Below, piece after piece: positions 26,100 to 34,369 of a DNA stretch of 64,000 bases. Position 1 is the stretch's first letter. Each line of letters begins with the position of its first letter. Made by a program: the position numbers and the translations under genes. The notes under the pieces were generated by a model, which saw only the letters and a list, made by a program, of their open reading frames with translations, made no database searches and was not told where the DNA came from. This DNA is from SG8-30 sp964406445 (lineage in GTDB: Bacteria; Pseudomonadota; Gammaproteobacteria; Steroidobacterales; Steroidobacteraceae): contig CAYORU010000001.1 of the NCBI GenBank assembly GCA_964406445.1, positions 223,053-287,052 of the forward strand. Reading direction: 5' to 3'.

Positions 26100-26981
26100 T
26101 CATCCCTTGCCGCGCCGCGACGGGCGCGGCAGCTTCCTGAAGACCTCGAAGGCGTTGTCGCGCATCATCGCGCGGTGCGACTCCGGGCGCATGCCGAGCG
26201 CGGCGATCTCCGCGACCGCGCGCTCCGGGTCGATCACCGGCCAGTCGGTGCCGAACATGACCTTGTGGCTGCCGTAGGTGTTGGCGTAGTGCACGAAGGG
26301 CTTCGGCCAGTGCTTCGGCGCGTAGGCGTCTCCGCAGAGGTAGATGTTCGAGTGCTTCCAGGCCATCGAGATCGCCTCGTCGGTCCACGGCACGCCGATG
26401 TGGATGCCGATCAGCGCGAGCTCGGGGAAGTCGATCGCCACCTGGTCGAGGGTGATCGGCCTGCCGACGCTCGGCAGCCGGCGCTTCTGCGAATAAACCA
26501 GGTTGTGCCCGATCTGCATCATGATCGGCACCTCGAGCTCGGCGCACTTGGCGTAGTACGGGTAGTACTTGGCGTGGTCGGGCGCGAGCCCGAACCAGTG
26601 CGGGTAGAGGTGCGCGCCCACGAAGCCGAGCTCGTTGACGGCGTGGGTCAATTCGCGCAGCCCCTGCAGGCCCCGGAAGGGGTCGACGCCGGCGAGGCCC
26701 GAGAACCGGTCCGGATACTTGTTGCAGACCTTGTGGACACGGTCGTAGGGCAGCTCGAAGGAGCCGGCCACGTTGAGGTCGCCGGCGCGCACGGCGATCA
26801 GCAGGGAGCGCTCGATGCCCGCGCGGTCCATCTTGCGCAGGTAGTCGCTCACGGGAATGCCGCCCCACAGCCGCCGGTCCATGCGGACCTGCTTCTTGAA
26901 GTGGTTGTCGATCCCGGTCTGCCCCTTCTTCACGGCGACCGGGTCGTAGAGATTGCAGACGATGTCGATGTAGCCGCTCAT
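26100..26981 (-). CDS. amidohydrolase-2 family protein (ACMSD-like decarboxylase/hydrolase)
   Basis: 293 residues of the amidohydrolase_2 family. This family covers metal-dependent C-C or C-N cleaving enzymes, notably decarboxylases of aromatic or 2-oxo acids. Visible parts are GLAGVDPFRGL, GAHLYPHWFGL, the catalytic-site helices around QIGHNLVY and IGIHIGVPWTDEAI, and VMFGTDWPVIDP, whose Asp is the conserved last active-site residue. The N-terminal HxH metal motif of the family is replaced by DIVCNLYD, so metal use may differ. The ATG at 26981 has a purine-rich lead. First gene of the MFS/oxidoreductase operon and divergent from the IclR gene. Confidence 0.85.
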   Translation of the reverse strand: MSGYIDIVCNLYDPVAVKKGQTGIDNHFKKQVRMDRRLWGGIPVSDYLRKMDRAGIERSLLIAVRAGDLNVAGSFELPYDRVHKVCNKYPDRFSGLAGVDPFRGLQGLRELTHAVNELGFVGAHLYPHWFGLAPDHAKYYPYYAKCAELEVPIMMQIGHNLVYSQKRRLPSVGRPITLDQVAIDFPELALIGIHIGVPWTDEAISMAWKHSNIYLCGDAYAPKHWPKPFVHYANTYGSHKVMFGTDWPVIDPERAVAEIAALGMRPESHRAMMRDNAFEVFRKLPRPSRRGKG

Positions 26982-27070
26982 GCTCCGCTCCAGACTCGAC
27001 CCGCGCGGCCTTGCGCCGCACGAGTGCACCCTAGTAACTTGAAAGCCGGCCTGCGCAGGATCGTCGGGAC

Positions 27071-27844
27071 ATGGACGCCGCAACGCCCTCCGCCAACGTC
27101 ATCAAGAGCGCCGGCCGCGTCCTCGAGGTCTTCGAGCACCTGCGCACGGTCGGCGAGCCGCAGACGGCGACCCGCATCGGCCGCGCGCTCGGCTGGCCCA
27201 AGTCCAGCACCAACGCGCTGCTCAAGAGCCTCGTCGCGCTCGGTTACCTGTCCTTCGACAGGACGCGCGCGACCTACTTCCCGACGCTTCGCGTCACCCG
27301 CCTCGGCGAATGGCTGCCGCCACGCCTGCTCGGCGGCGGCGCCACCGCCCGCCTGCTCGACGAGCTGAGCGCCGCGACCGGCGAGACCATCACCCTTTCG
27401 ATGCAGAACGACCAGTCGATGCAGCTGCTGCGCGTCCTGCCCGGCACGTTCCCGATCTCGCTGCAGGTGCGGGAGGGCTACCTCGTCCCGCTCTTCGAGA
27501 CCGGCATCGGCGCGGCCTTCCTCTCGACGCTCGACGACGAGGCGATCCGGCGCCTCGCCGAGCGGCCGTCGCCGCGCGCCACGCGCCGCAGCGCGCGGAT
27601 CGACATCGAGCGCGTGCTCAGCGAAGTGCGCACGGTGCGCCGCCAGGGCTGGGTGGCCGCCTACGACCGCCTGACCGCGGACACCGGCGCGGTCGCGATG
27701 CCGCTGCCTGCGCCGATCGACGGTCGCGCGCTCGTCGTGGCGATCGCCGGGCTGAGCGACCGGATCCGGCGCAACGAGACCCAGCTGCTCAGGACGCTGC
27801 GAAAGACCGTCGCCCGGCACCACCCCGGCGAACGCGCTCGCTGA
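27071..27844 (+). CDS. IclR-family transcriptional regulator
   Basis: 257 residues with the two-domain IclR layout. A winged helix lies at about 10-65 (SAGRVLEVFEHLRTVGEPQTATRIGRALGWPKSSTNALLKSL) and an effector domain from about 85 to 250. IclR proteins bind an aromatic or organic-acid effector and repress or activate adjacent catabolic genes. The intergenic space to the divergent amidohydrolase operon is 89 bases, the classic position for control of both. It is convergent with the acetoacetate-decarboxylase-like operon (24 bases between the stops). The regulated inducer is unknown. Confidence 0.92.
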   Translation: MDAATPSANVIKSAGRVLEVFEHLRTVGEPQTATRIGRALGWPKSSTNALLKSLVALGYLSFDRTRATYFPTLRVTRLGEWLPPRLLGGGATARLLDELSAATGETITLSMQNDQSMQLLRVLPGTFPISLQVREGYLVPLFETGIGAAFLSTLDDEAIRRLAERPSPRATRRSARIDIERVLSEVRTVRRQGWVAAYDRLTADTGAVAMPLPAPIDGRALVVAIAGLSDRIRRNETQLLRTLRKTVARHHPGERAR

Positions 27845-27867
27845 GCGCGGCCGCCCGGCGCGGCGGG

Positions 27868-28587
27868 TCACTCCTTCCACTCCTTGAGCACCTTGGCCCA
27901 GGGCAGGACCCAGGAGAACGTCCCGTACCACGCCCCGGTCACGCGCCCCGGCCCGAGCCGGTCCAGGCCCGACGAGAACGGGTGGTGGAAACGCACGTGG
28001 CCCCGTCCCGTCCAGCAGGAGTGCATGCGGAATTCCTCGAGGCTGATCCACAGCAGCTGCTTCGTATCGGGCCAGTCGGGGTCCGGCGACGGCAGGTGCC
28101 GCACGAAGGTGAACTCCGGACCGAATGGCAGCGACTCGAACGCGCCCGGGCGCTCGATCGACATCGACAGCTCCGCCATCAGGACGCCGTTGCGGCTGAG
28201 GCGGCCGGCCACGTCGTTGCCGTGCTTCCGGATCTGGTCGTCGTCGCAGATCATCTTGGGCATGCCGTAGAGCTCGCGCCCGGCGAGCAGCGCCGTGTCG
28301 GTCGAGGTCCAGATGTAGGGCACGGTGACCCCGGCGCGGCCCTGGTACTGCACCGGCTGGATCACCGCCACCTCGTGGTAGCTCAGCGAGTGCGAAAGCT
28401 GCGAGCAGCGGCCGACGAAGACGCTCAAGCGGTCGTGGGCCGCCGGCTCGAGCGGCGCCGGCGTGATGCGCTCGATCTCGGCCCGGTCCGCCTCGAACTC
28501 GACCAGCAGCAGCTCCGCCGACAGCATCGGGAACGGCGGCGCGCCGAAGGGCGGGCTCCATACCGGCATGAGTTTTCCGCGGCCCAT
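27868..28587 (-). CDS. acetoacetate decarboxylase family protein
   Basis: 239 residues of the acetoacetate-decarboxylase fold (PF06314). The Schiff-base lysine is present at Lys111 in ELYGMPKMICDD, and PYIWTSTDTALLAGRELYG is the usual lead to it. Family members decarboxylate acetoacetate or catalyse other enamine chemistry such as aldol or dehydration of 2-oxo acids, so the exact reaction is not given by sequence. The ATG at 28587 lies 11 bases after the isochorismatase-like gene. Last gene of the receptor/SnoaL/hydrolase run, convergent with IclR. Confidence 0.85.
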   Translation of the reverse strand: MGRGKLMPVWSPPFGAPPFPMLSAELLLVEFEADRAEIERITPAPLEPAAHDRLSVFVGRCSQLSHSLSYHEVAVIQPVQYQGRAGVTVPYIWTSTDTALLAGRELYGMPKMICDDDQIRKHGNDVAGRLSRNGVLMAELSMSIERPGAFESLPFGPEFTFVRHLPSPDPDWPDTKQLLWISLEEFRMHSCWTGRGHVRFHHPFSSGLDRLGPGRVTGAWYGTFSWVLPWAKVLKEWKE

Positions 28588-28598
28588 GCGTCCCTCCC

Positions 28599-29216
28599 TC
28601 AGCGCCAGCCGGCGGCGAGCTGGTCGGTCGTCAGCAGGTGGGCGAACAGGATGCCCATCGTCTTGAGCGCCGCGGCATGGCGGTCGTCCTCCCACTCCGC
28701 GGTCGCATCCGCGAGCACGAAGGTCCGGAAGTCGCGCTGCGCGGCATCGCGCACCGTGGTCTCGACGCAGCAGTTGGTCGTGATGCCGCAGACCACCACG
28801 TCCTCGACGCCGAGCCCGTCGAGGTAGCTGTCGAGGGGGGTGCCGAGGAACGCGCTCGGGCGGTTCTTGTCGACGACGAAGTCGCCGGGCCGCGCCGCGA
28901 GCTCGTCGACGATGGCCTGGTCCCAGCTGCCTGCGACCAGCGCCTTGGCGTCGGCGAGCATCGGGAACTTCTCCCGAAGCATGAACCCGCCGTCCTTGAA
29001 GTCGGCGCGATAGGTGTATCGGGTGAAGACGACCGGCACGTTCGCGCGGCGGGCGACCTCGATCGCCTTGCGGCAAGGCTCGATCGAGGGCTTCATCGCG
29101 GCCACCGGGAATCCCGCCGCCGCGCAGGAGCCGCGCTCGTGGATGAAGCCGTTCTGCATGTCCACCACGATCAGGGCGCTCTGCGCCGCGGCCGGCATCG
29201 GTGTCGCTTCGGTCAT
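28599..29216 (-). CDS. isochorismatase-like cysteine hydrolase
   Basis: 205 residues, typical length. The catalytic triad is visible: Asp19 (LIVVDMQNGF), Lys117 (VVDKNRPSAF) and Cys150 (GITTNCCVETT); the cis-peptide region VCGITTN is present. Members hydrolyse amides such as nicotinamide, biuret, N-carbamoyl compounds or isochorismate ethers. Cytoplasmic. Within the operon it follows the SnoaL-like gene by 10 bases and precedes the decarboxylase-like gene by 11, so it likely hydrolyses an amide in the imported substrate. Substrate not identifiable. Confidence 0.9.
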   Translation of the reverse strand: MTEATPMPAAAQSALIVVDMQNGFIHERGSCAAAGFPVAAMKPSIEPCRKAIEVARRANVPVVFTRYTYRADFKDGGFMLREKFPMLADAKALVAGSWDQAIVDELAARPGDFVVDKNRPSAFLGTPLDSYLDGLGVEDVVVCGITTNCCVETTVRDAAQRDFRTFVLADATAEWEDDRHAAALKTMGILFAHLLTTDQLAAGWR

Positions 29217-29226
29217 GGCAGCCTCC

Positions 29227-29628
29227 TCAAGGGCCGAAGAGCCGTGACAGGTGCAGCGTGTCCGTATACGCGCGCTGCTCGACGATCCGGCCGGCCCGGA
29301 ACGTGAACGCCATGACGTAGTCGTTCTCGTAGGCGCGGCCGTTGGCGAGACGTCCCGCGGCCGAGTACTCGACCGTCACCTGGTCCCCCTCGCCGATCGC
29401 GTGCCGGACGGTGACCTCGAACCCGCCGGGCGGGTCGAAACCCGCGAACAGCCCATCGACGATGCTCGCGAGCGCCTCCGGCAGCGGGCTCTCGCGGCTC
29501 TCGCGCAGCGAGCGGGCGAACACGAACGTCGCGCCGGGCGCCGCGAGCGACGCCGCTGCGGCCACGTCGCCCCGCCAGAAGGCCCGCAGGAAGCGAACCG
29601 CGACCTCGGCGTTCGACTCCCCGGTCAC
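29227..29628 (-). CDS. SnoaL/NTF2-like protein
   Basis: 133 residues forming one NTF2-like alpha+beta barrel: N-terminal helices (NAEVAVRFLRAFWRGDVAAAASLAAPGATF) followed by strands such as DQVTVEYSAAGRLANGRAYENDYVMAF. Relatives include polyketide cyclases, ketosteroid isomerases, dehydratases and binding proteins; the pocket Asp/His set cannot be read reliably. Cytoplasmic (no signal peptide). It lies 28 bases after the TonB receptor and 10 before the cysteine hydrolase, so it belongs to that catabolic operon. Confidence 0.85.
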   Translation of the reverse strand: MTGESNAEVAVRFLRAFWRGDVAAAASLAAPGATFVFARSLRESRESPLPEALASIVDGLFAGFDPPGGFEVTVRHAIGEGDQVTVEYSAAGRLANGRAYENDYVMAFTFRAGRIVEQRAYTDTLHLSRLFGP

Positions 29629-29656
29629 CCGGGCCTCCCGGCGGGCCGGCCGGCGT

Positions 29657-31882
29657 TCAGAACTTCGCCTTGAAGCCGACCATCCACTCCCGGGGCATGC
29701 CCGGATAGACCTGGACGAAGTTGATGCCGGCGAAGTCGAAGGACTGGGTCAGGTAGTCGTTGTCGAGGCAGTTCTTGCACGAGGCCGAGATCGCGTAACG
29801 GCCGTCGTCGAACTCGAACGCCGCGAGCGCGTTCCAGATGTGGACCTCGCCGGAGCGCCCGATCGGGGTGTTCTGCAGGTTCGTGAAGTAGTCCTCGTTG
29901 TAGTTCCAGTCGACCGTGAAGCGGAACGCGTCGTTATCTCCGACGGGCTTCACCCATGTGGTGCCGACCTTCGCGGTCCACTGCGGCATGCGCTGGGGCT
30001 CGTCGCCGATGGTCGAGTCGGCCGGCACGCCCCGGTACTTGCCCTCCTGCCATCCCAGCGAGGCGAACAGGTCCAGCTGCTCGGTCATGCGCGCCGTCGC
30101 CTCGAACTCGACGCCGTAGAACTCGGCGTCCTGGTTCACGACGATGAAGTTGCCGCCGGTGCCGGTCGCGGTGGCGAAGAAATCCGTGTAGTCGTAGAAA
30201 AAGACGGTGTAGTTGAGCCGCGCGCGGCCGTCGGCGACGGTGGTCTTGAGGCCGATCTCGTAGGAGTCCAGGTACTCCGGGTCGAACACCACGAACTCTG
30301 CGGCGTTGTTGGTGCGCGCCGACCAGCCGCCGCTCTTGTAGCCCTGCGAGAAAGTGAAGTAGCCCTGCACGTCCGGCGTGAACGCGTACTGCAGGCCCGC
30401 CTTGATCGAGAAATCATCGTCGTCGAGGTCCATCGGGATCCCGGCCGCCTCCAGCGAGGCGGTGTTGTAGCCGGGGAAGGCCGGCGTCGGGTCGCCCGCC
30501 GCCGGACCGGGCGGCAGGAACTCGAACGGGCCGTTCGGGTCGACCCACTGCTCGATGCGCAGCGACTTCTCGTCCTTGGTGTAACGGCCGCCGACGATCA
30601 GCGTCAGCTTCTCGGTGAGGTCGAAGTTGATCTCGGCGAAGGCCGCGTAGCTCTTCACGTCGACGTCGTAGTATCGGCGGAAGAACGGCAGCGGCAGCCG
30701 CACGTCGTCGGACGGGTCGGCGAAGTCGGCGCCCGGGCTCAGCAGCAGGTTGATCTGGTCGCCGATGAAGGAATAGCTCTCCTCGTCGAAGTAGAACGCG
30801 CCGACCACGTAGTCGAAGCGGTCCGTCTTGCCGGCGAGGCGGAACTCCTGCGAGATCGTGTCCGTGTCGTTGACCGTGTAGAGCTTGAAAATCGGCACCG
30901 GCTGGTCGGTGAAGTCCAGCTCCCACTTCTGGTAGATGTTGCGGACGCCCGTCACCGACACGAAGTCGAGGTTGTCGGTGACGGCCCAGTCGACGGTGAG
31001 GTGGCCGCCGCTGGTCTCGCCGATGCTGTAGGTCTCGTCGCCGCTCGTCGAGACGAAGAAGTTGTCGGCCGCCGGGCGCGCGAGGCCGGCGATGTCGTAG
31101 CCGTACACGCCGTTGGTCTCGGCCTCGTAGTAGTCGTAGGCGAGGTTGACCTCCACGGCATCCGAGGCGTTCCAGCGCAGCGCGGCGCGGGCGCCCTTGT
31201 TGTCTCGGTCGTTCACGTCCTTGTCGAGGACGCGATTGTAGACATAGCCGTCGCCGCCCTCGGCGTAGGCGTTGAAGCGGGCGGCGAAGTTCTCGCCGAG
31301 CGGGAGGTTGAGCGAGCCCTTGAGCGTCCAGTTGTCGTACTCGCCGAAGGAGCCCTCGGCCACGCCCTCGAACTGGTCGGTGGGGCGCTTGGTGATCACG
31401 CGCACCGCGCCGCCGGAGCTGTTCCGGCCGTACAGGGTTCCCTGCGGACCGCGCAGCACCTCGATGCGCTCGACGTCGAACATGCTCAGGTTGTTGACGC
31501 CCTGGCGCGCGAAGTAGACGTCGTCGAGGTAGAAGGCGACGCCGGTGTCGAGCGTGACGATCGACTCGGTGCTGCCGATGCCGCGCAGGTAGATGGTGGT
31601 CGAGGTCGCCTGGCCGGGATTGTTCGTGACCGCCAGGTTCGGGACGTTGGTCATGACGTCGAGCACGTTGAACGCCTGGCGCCGCTCGAGCTCCGTCGGA
31701 TCGAAGGCGGACACCGCGACCGGCACGTCCTGGACGTTCGATTCGCGTCGCTCGGCTGTGACGATGATCTCCTGCAGCGCGAGCGCCGGCGGCTGCTCGG
31801 CGGGCTCGGCATGGGCGCTCGCCTGCACGAGGACGGCGCTGACCGCCGCGGCGACGGCCGCGAGACGAGTGGCTGAGGTCAT
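29657..31882 (-). CDS. TonB-dependent outer-membrane receptor
   Basis: 741 residues. Signal peptide to about residue 25 (ends ASAHA), TonB-box-like LQEIIVTAERRE, plug domain with TTIYLRGIGSTES and DVERIEVLRGPQGTLYGRNSSGG, and a barrel of about 560 residues ending in phenylalanine (MVGFKAKF), the normal outer-membrane insertion signal. I chose the ATG at 31882; an in-frame ATG at 31933 adds a basic, unsupported leader. First gene of a compact operon of catabolic-type enzymes. A 12-base palindrome lies 52 bases upstream of the start codon. Ligand unknown, probably an organic nutrient. Confidence 0.93.
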   Translation of the reverse strand: MTSATRLAAVAAAVSAVLVQASAHAEPAEQPPALALQEIIVTAERRESNVQDVPVAVSAFDPTELERRQAFNVLDVMTNVPNLAVTNNPGQATSTTIYLRGIGSTESIVTLDTGVAFYLDDVYFARQGVNNLSMFDVERIEVLRGPQGTLYGRNSSGGAVRVITKRPTDQFEGVAEGSFGEYDNWTLKGSLNLPLGENFAARFNAYAEGGDGYVYNRVLDKDVNDRDNKGARAALRWNASDAVEVNLAYDYYEAETNGVYGYDIAGLARPAADNFFVSTSGDETYSIGETSGGHLTVDWAVTDNLDFVSVTGVRNIYQKWELDFTDQPVPIFKLYTVNDTDTISQEFRLAGKTDRFDYVVGAFYFDEESYSFIGDQINLLLSPGADFADPSDDVRLPLPFFRRYYDVDVKSYAAFAEINFDLTEKLTLIVGGRYTKDEKSLRIEQWVDPNGPFEFLPPGPAAGDPTPAFPGYNTASLEAAGIPMDLDDDDFSIKAGLQYAFTPDVQGYFTFSQGYKSGGWSARTNNAAEFVVFDPEYLDSYEIGLKTTVADGRARLNYTVFFYDYTDFFATATGTGGNFIVVNQDAEFYGVEFEATARMTEQLDLFASLGWQEGKYRGVPADSTIGDEPQRMPQWTAKVGTTWVKPVGDNDAFRFTVDWNYNEDYFTNLQNTPIGRSGEVHIWNALAAFEFDDGRYAISASCKNCLDNDYLTQSFDFAGINFVQVYPGMPREWMVGFKAKF

Positions 31883-31934
31883 TGGGCGGGCTCCCTGGTC
31901 TGGCTGTTTCTGGTGGCGGACACCGGCAATCACC

Positions 31935-31946
31935 CGGTACGTACCG
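31935..31946. promoter_or_regulatory. palindromic operator candidate upstream of TonB receptor
   Basis: The perfect 12-base palindrome CGGTACGTACCG lies 52 bases upstream of the receptor start and 107 from the CPXCG gene stop, in the only longer intergenic gap here. Short perfect palindromes of this kind are typical for TetR- or GntR-type dimers; the owner is not known. No TetR or GntR gene is in the window, and IclR sites are usually longer. Confidence 0.4.
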
Positions 31947-32053
31947 AGTCGAAGATAGGGTCAGCGCGAGCGCGCTGTCAACGATTTGCCCCCATGGATG
32001 GACGAGTTGTCCACATATATGAACTGCATCGTGGGCCGGCCGAGTGCCGCGCC

Positions 32054-32371
32054 TCAGTCCAGCCGGCCGGCACGGAAGGCCGCCAGCCTGCCGTCGTCGT
32101 CCACCACGCAGCTCATCTCGATCGGCTGGCAGCAGACCTGGCAGTCCTCGACGTAGGTGCTCGACCCGGCGGAGAGATCCGCGAGCGTCTCGAAGGGCTC
32201 GCCGCAGTAGGGACAGTGCACCGTCACCCACTCGGTGGCCTCGCCCGCAGCCGCGGGGGGTCCCGGCTCGAGGGCGGGCTCGAGTCCGTACAGTGCGTCG
32301 ATGGTCGCGGCGTCGAGGTCGGTCACGGCGCGCAGCAGGTCGTCCGCGGTGGGCCGGGGATTGCGCTTCAT
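32054..32371 (-). CDS. CPXCG-motif cysteine-rich protein
   Basis: 105 residues. The C-terminal half fits the Cys_rich_CPXCG family: VHCPYCGEPFETLADLS (Cys53, Cys56), then YVEDCQVCCQPIEMSCVVDD (Cys77, Cys80, Cys81, with an added Cys88). A zinc site is likely. The first 45 residues are an extra N-terminal extension beginning with an Arg-rich start. The family is widespread in gammaproteobacteria but its role is unknown. The gene is divergent from the peptide deformylase gene with a 76-base gap. Confidence 0.88.
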   Translation of the reverse strand: MKRNPRPTADDLLRAVTDLDAATIDALYGLEPALEPGPPAAAGEATEWVTVHCPYCGEPFETLADLSAGSSTYVEDCQVCCQPIEMSCVVDDDGRLAAFRAGRLD

Positions 32372-32447
32372 GCCGCTAAGCTATCATCCCGCCGGAGGCG
32401 CAGTGCAGGCCGCGAACCCGTCGCGGCCGTCAACATCCGAGGTCCGC

Positions 32448-32981
32448 ATGGCGGTCAGGGAAGTCCTCAAGATGGGTGATGCCCGGCTCCTCGAGCGCGC
32501 GGCGCCCGTCGAGTCGTTCGGCACGCGTTCGCTCGACGCCCTCGTCGCCGACATGTTCGACACCATGCGCGCGCTCGACGGCGCGGGACTCGCGGCGCCG
32601 CAGATCGGCGTGGGCCTGCGCGTCGTGATCTTCGGGTTCGCGCGCAACGCGCGATACCCTGAAGCCGCGGCCGTCCCCGAGACGGTGCTGGTCAACCCTG
32701 AGCTGACCCCGCTGTCGGACGAGCTGGAGGACGGCTGGGAGGGCTGCCTGTCGGTGCCCGGGATGCGCGGCGTCGTGCCGCGCTACACCCGCCTGCGCTA
32801 CCGCGGCTTCGATGCGGCGGGGCAGCCCATCGACCGCTCCGTGGAGGGTTTCCACGCCAGGGTCGTGCAGCACGAGGTGGACCACCTCGACGGCATCCTG
32901 TATCCGATGCGCGTGCGGGACCTGCGCCGCTTCGGCTTCACGGACACGCTCTTCCCCGGCGAGGCGCCCGCGGACGACTGA
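32448..32981 (+). CDS. def: peptide deformylase
   Basis: 177 residues; removes the formyl group from the N-terminal methionine of new proteins. All three family motifs are present: GAGLAAPQIG (45-54), WEGCLSVPG with metal Cys100, and QHEVDHLDG with metal His142, His146 and general base Glu143. Cytoplasmic metalloenzyme. The start at 32448 gives the typical MAVREVLKMGDARL opening. It lacks the usual fmt partner next to it, so it may be an additional copy; whether another def exists cannot be told from the window. It is convergent with the DUF3187 gene (15-base gap). Confidence 0.95.
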   Translation: MAVREVLKMGDARLLERAAPVESFGTRSLDALVADMFDTMRALDGAGLAAPQIGVGLRVVIFGFARNARYPEAAAVPETVLVNPELTPLSDELEDGWEGCLSVPGMRGVVPRYTRLRYRGFDAAGQPIDRSVEGFHARVVQHEVDHLDGILYPMRVRDLRRFGFTDTLFPGEAPADD

Positions 32982-32996
32982 TCCGGCGCCCGCGGC

Positions 32997-33995
32997 TCAG
33001 CGCAGCGCGCGCGACACGCCGAAGTTGAACACCACGTCGGGCGAGGCGTTCACGTCGACGTCCTCGCTCACCGACAGGTCGAGGCGCCAGCCGCCGGCGG
33101 TGCGCCAGGTGCCGCCGAACACCAGCACGAGTGCATCGCCCGCCAGCGCCCCGCCGGCGTCGAAGACGCGCGAATTGCCGGCGAGCTGCACGGTCAGGTC
33201 GAGCGTCCGCCACGCGTTCCAGCTCGCGCCCGCCATGGCGGACCAGGCGACGCGCTCCTGCAGCGCCGGCAGCAGGTCGCCCTTGCCGAGCCACACCGCG
33301 TCCGCCTGGCCGAAGACCCTGAGGCGGGCGCCCAGCACGCGCGCACCGGCGAGCGAGAGCGCGACGTCGGCCGCGCCGCTGCCGGTCAGCTCGTCCGCAT
33401 CCCCGGTCGGCGCCTTGGCGCCGAGCCAGGCCGACAGCGCCGATCGATCCGACGCCAGCAGCTGGTAGCCGAGGCCCACGACCAGGTCGCCCGGCCCGGA
33501 GCCGGGCGTGTCGAAGCGATAGCGGGACACGTCGCCGACGGAGTACTCGATCAGCAGCTGGTCTCGCGGCAGGCCTTCGCGCGCATCGCCCGGCAGTCCG
33601 GTGATGTCGTGCCAGCCGTCGATGATCCCGTCGAGCGCACCCGCCCAGGTGCGTCGCCAGGGCAGCTCGGCGTAGAGCGCGAACCGCGCCCCCAGCGGAC
33701 GCTCGTAGCGCAGGCGCAGCTCGAGCGTCTCGGCGTCGACGACGAACTCCGCGTCGCCGCGCGTTTCCGCGTAGGCGGCATTGCCCCAGTGCAGGTTGGC
33801 CGCGAGCAGGCCCGTGGCCGGCAGGCGCGCCGGCAATGGGTTCGGCAGCCCGAAGGGCGCCAGCAGCGGGTTTTGGTTGCGGACCACGAAGGGTTCCGCC
33901 GCCGCCGCCGGCGACAGGCACGCCGCCGCCAGGCTGGCGGCCAGCAGGCCGCCCGGCCGTCGGCGCGGCGGGCGCGCCGTCGCGATTCTGGTCAC
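32997..33995 (-). CDS. DUF3187 family outer-membrane protein
   Basis: 332 residues with a signal peptide (GLLAASLAAACLSPAAAAE). The remainder is an antiparallel beta-barrel-like run with DUF3187 features: FVVRNQNPLLAPFGLPNP near the start, PLGARFALYAELPW, and VKAPTGD-like AKAPTGDADELTGSG in the middle, ending in FNFGVSRALR. Outer-membrane location inferred; function unknown. The GTG start at 33995 overlaps the stop of the coiled-coil gene (GTGA), so it is the last member of the three-gene coupled operon. Confidence 0.85.
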   Translation of the reverse strand: MTRIATARPPRRRPGGLLAASLAAACLSPAAAAEPFVVRNQNPLLAPFGLPNPLPARLPATGLLAANLHWGNAAYAETRGDAEFVVDAETLELRLRYERPLGARFALYAELPWRRTWAGALDGIIDGWHDITGLPGDAREGLPRDQLLIEYSVGDVSRYRFDTPGSGPGDLVVGLGYQLLASDRSALSAWLGAKAPTGDADELTGSGAADVALSLAGARVLGARLRVFGQADAVWLGKGDLLPALQERVAWSAMAGASWNAWRTLDLTVQLAGNSRVFDAGGALAGDALVLVFGGTWRTAGGWRLDLSVSEDVDVNASPDVVFNFGVSRALR

Positions 33996-34369
33996 GTCGG
34001 CCCGCCTGCCGGGTCCTGCAGCGAGCGCCCGACCTCGTCCACCCGCCGCTCGGCCTCCGCGCTCGGGTAACGGCCCGCCTCGTGGCGGATCACGCGGAAC
34101 AGGCGCTGCAGGTAGTCGGCCCGCCGCTGCTGCCGTTCCGCCTCGGCCCGCGGGTCCGGCCGGAAGGCCTCCAGCTCGGCACGCGTCAGGCTGCCCTTCT
34201 GGTCCAGCAGCCGCTCGATCGAGTCCACCCGGTCCCGCAGCACCGACAACTCCTGCGCCAGCGCCAGCACCACGGACATCAGCTGGTCCGTCGCCGGATC
34301 CTCGAAGAACTGCGGCCGCGCGTTGCGCGCGTGTCGCGGCAGCGGCTGCTCGCCCGGCGGGGCGCTCAC
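33992..34369 (-). CDS. small coiled-coil protein in the methyltransferase operon
   Basis: 125 residues from a GTG start that overlaps the methyltransferase stop (GTGA). Residues about 30-65 form a coiled coil (SVVLALAQELSVLRDRVDSIERLLDQKG), followed by a basic helical tail with RRADYLQRLFRVIRHEAGRYP. No membrane segment or signal peptide. No family recognised, but its segmental pattern resembles small accessory subunits. Its stop again overlaps the next gene's start (GTGA). The shared coupling suggests that the three products are made in fixed ratio. Confidence 0.75.
   Translation of the reverse strand: MSAPPGEQPLPRHARNARPQFFEDPATDQLMSVVLALAQELSVLRDRVDSIERLLDQKGSLTRAELEAFRPDPRAEAERQQRRADYLQRLFRVIRHEAGRYPSAEAERRVDEVGRSLQDPAGGPT

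Noticed and set aside
29342..31876. Plus-strand open frame opposite the second TonB receptor
   Set aside because: The receptor is certain from plug and barrel motifs; the opposite frame is Val/Arg repeats produced by receptor codons.
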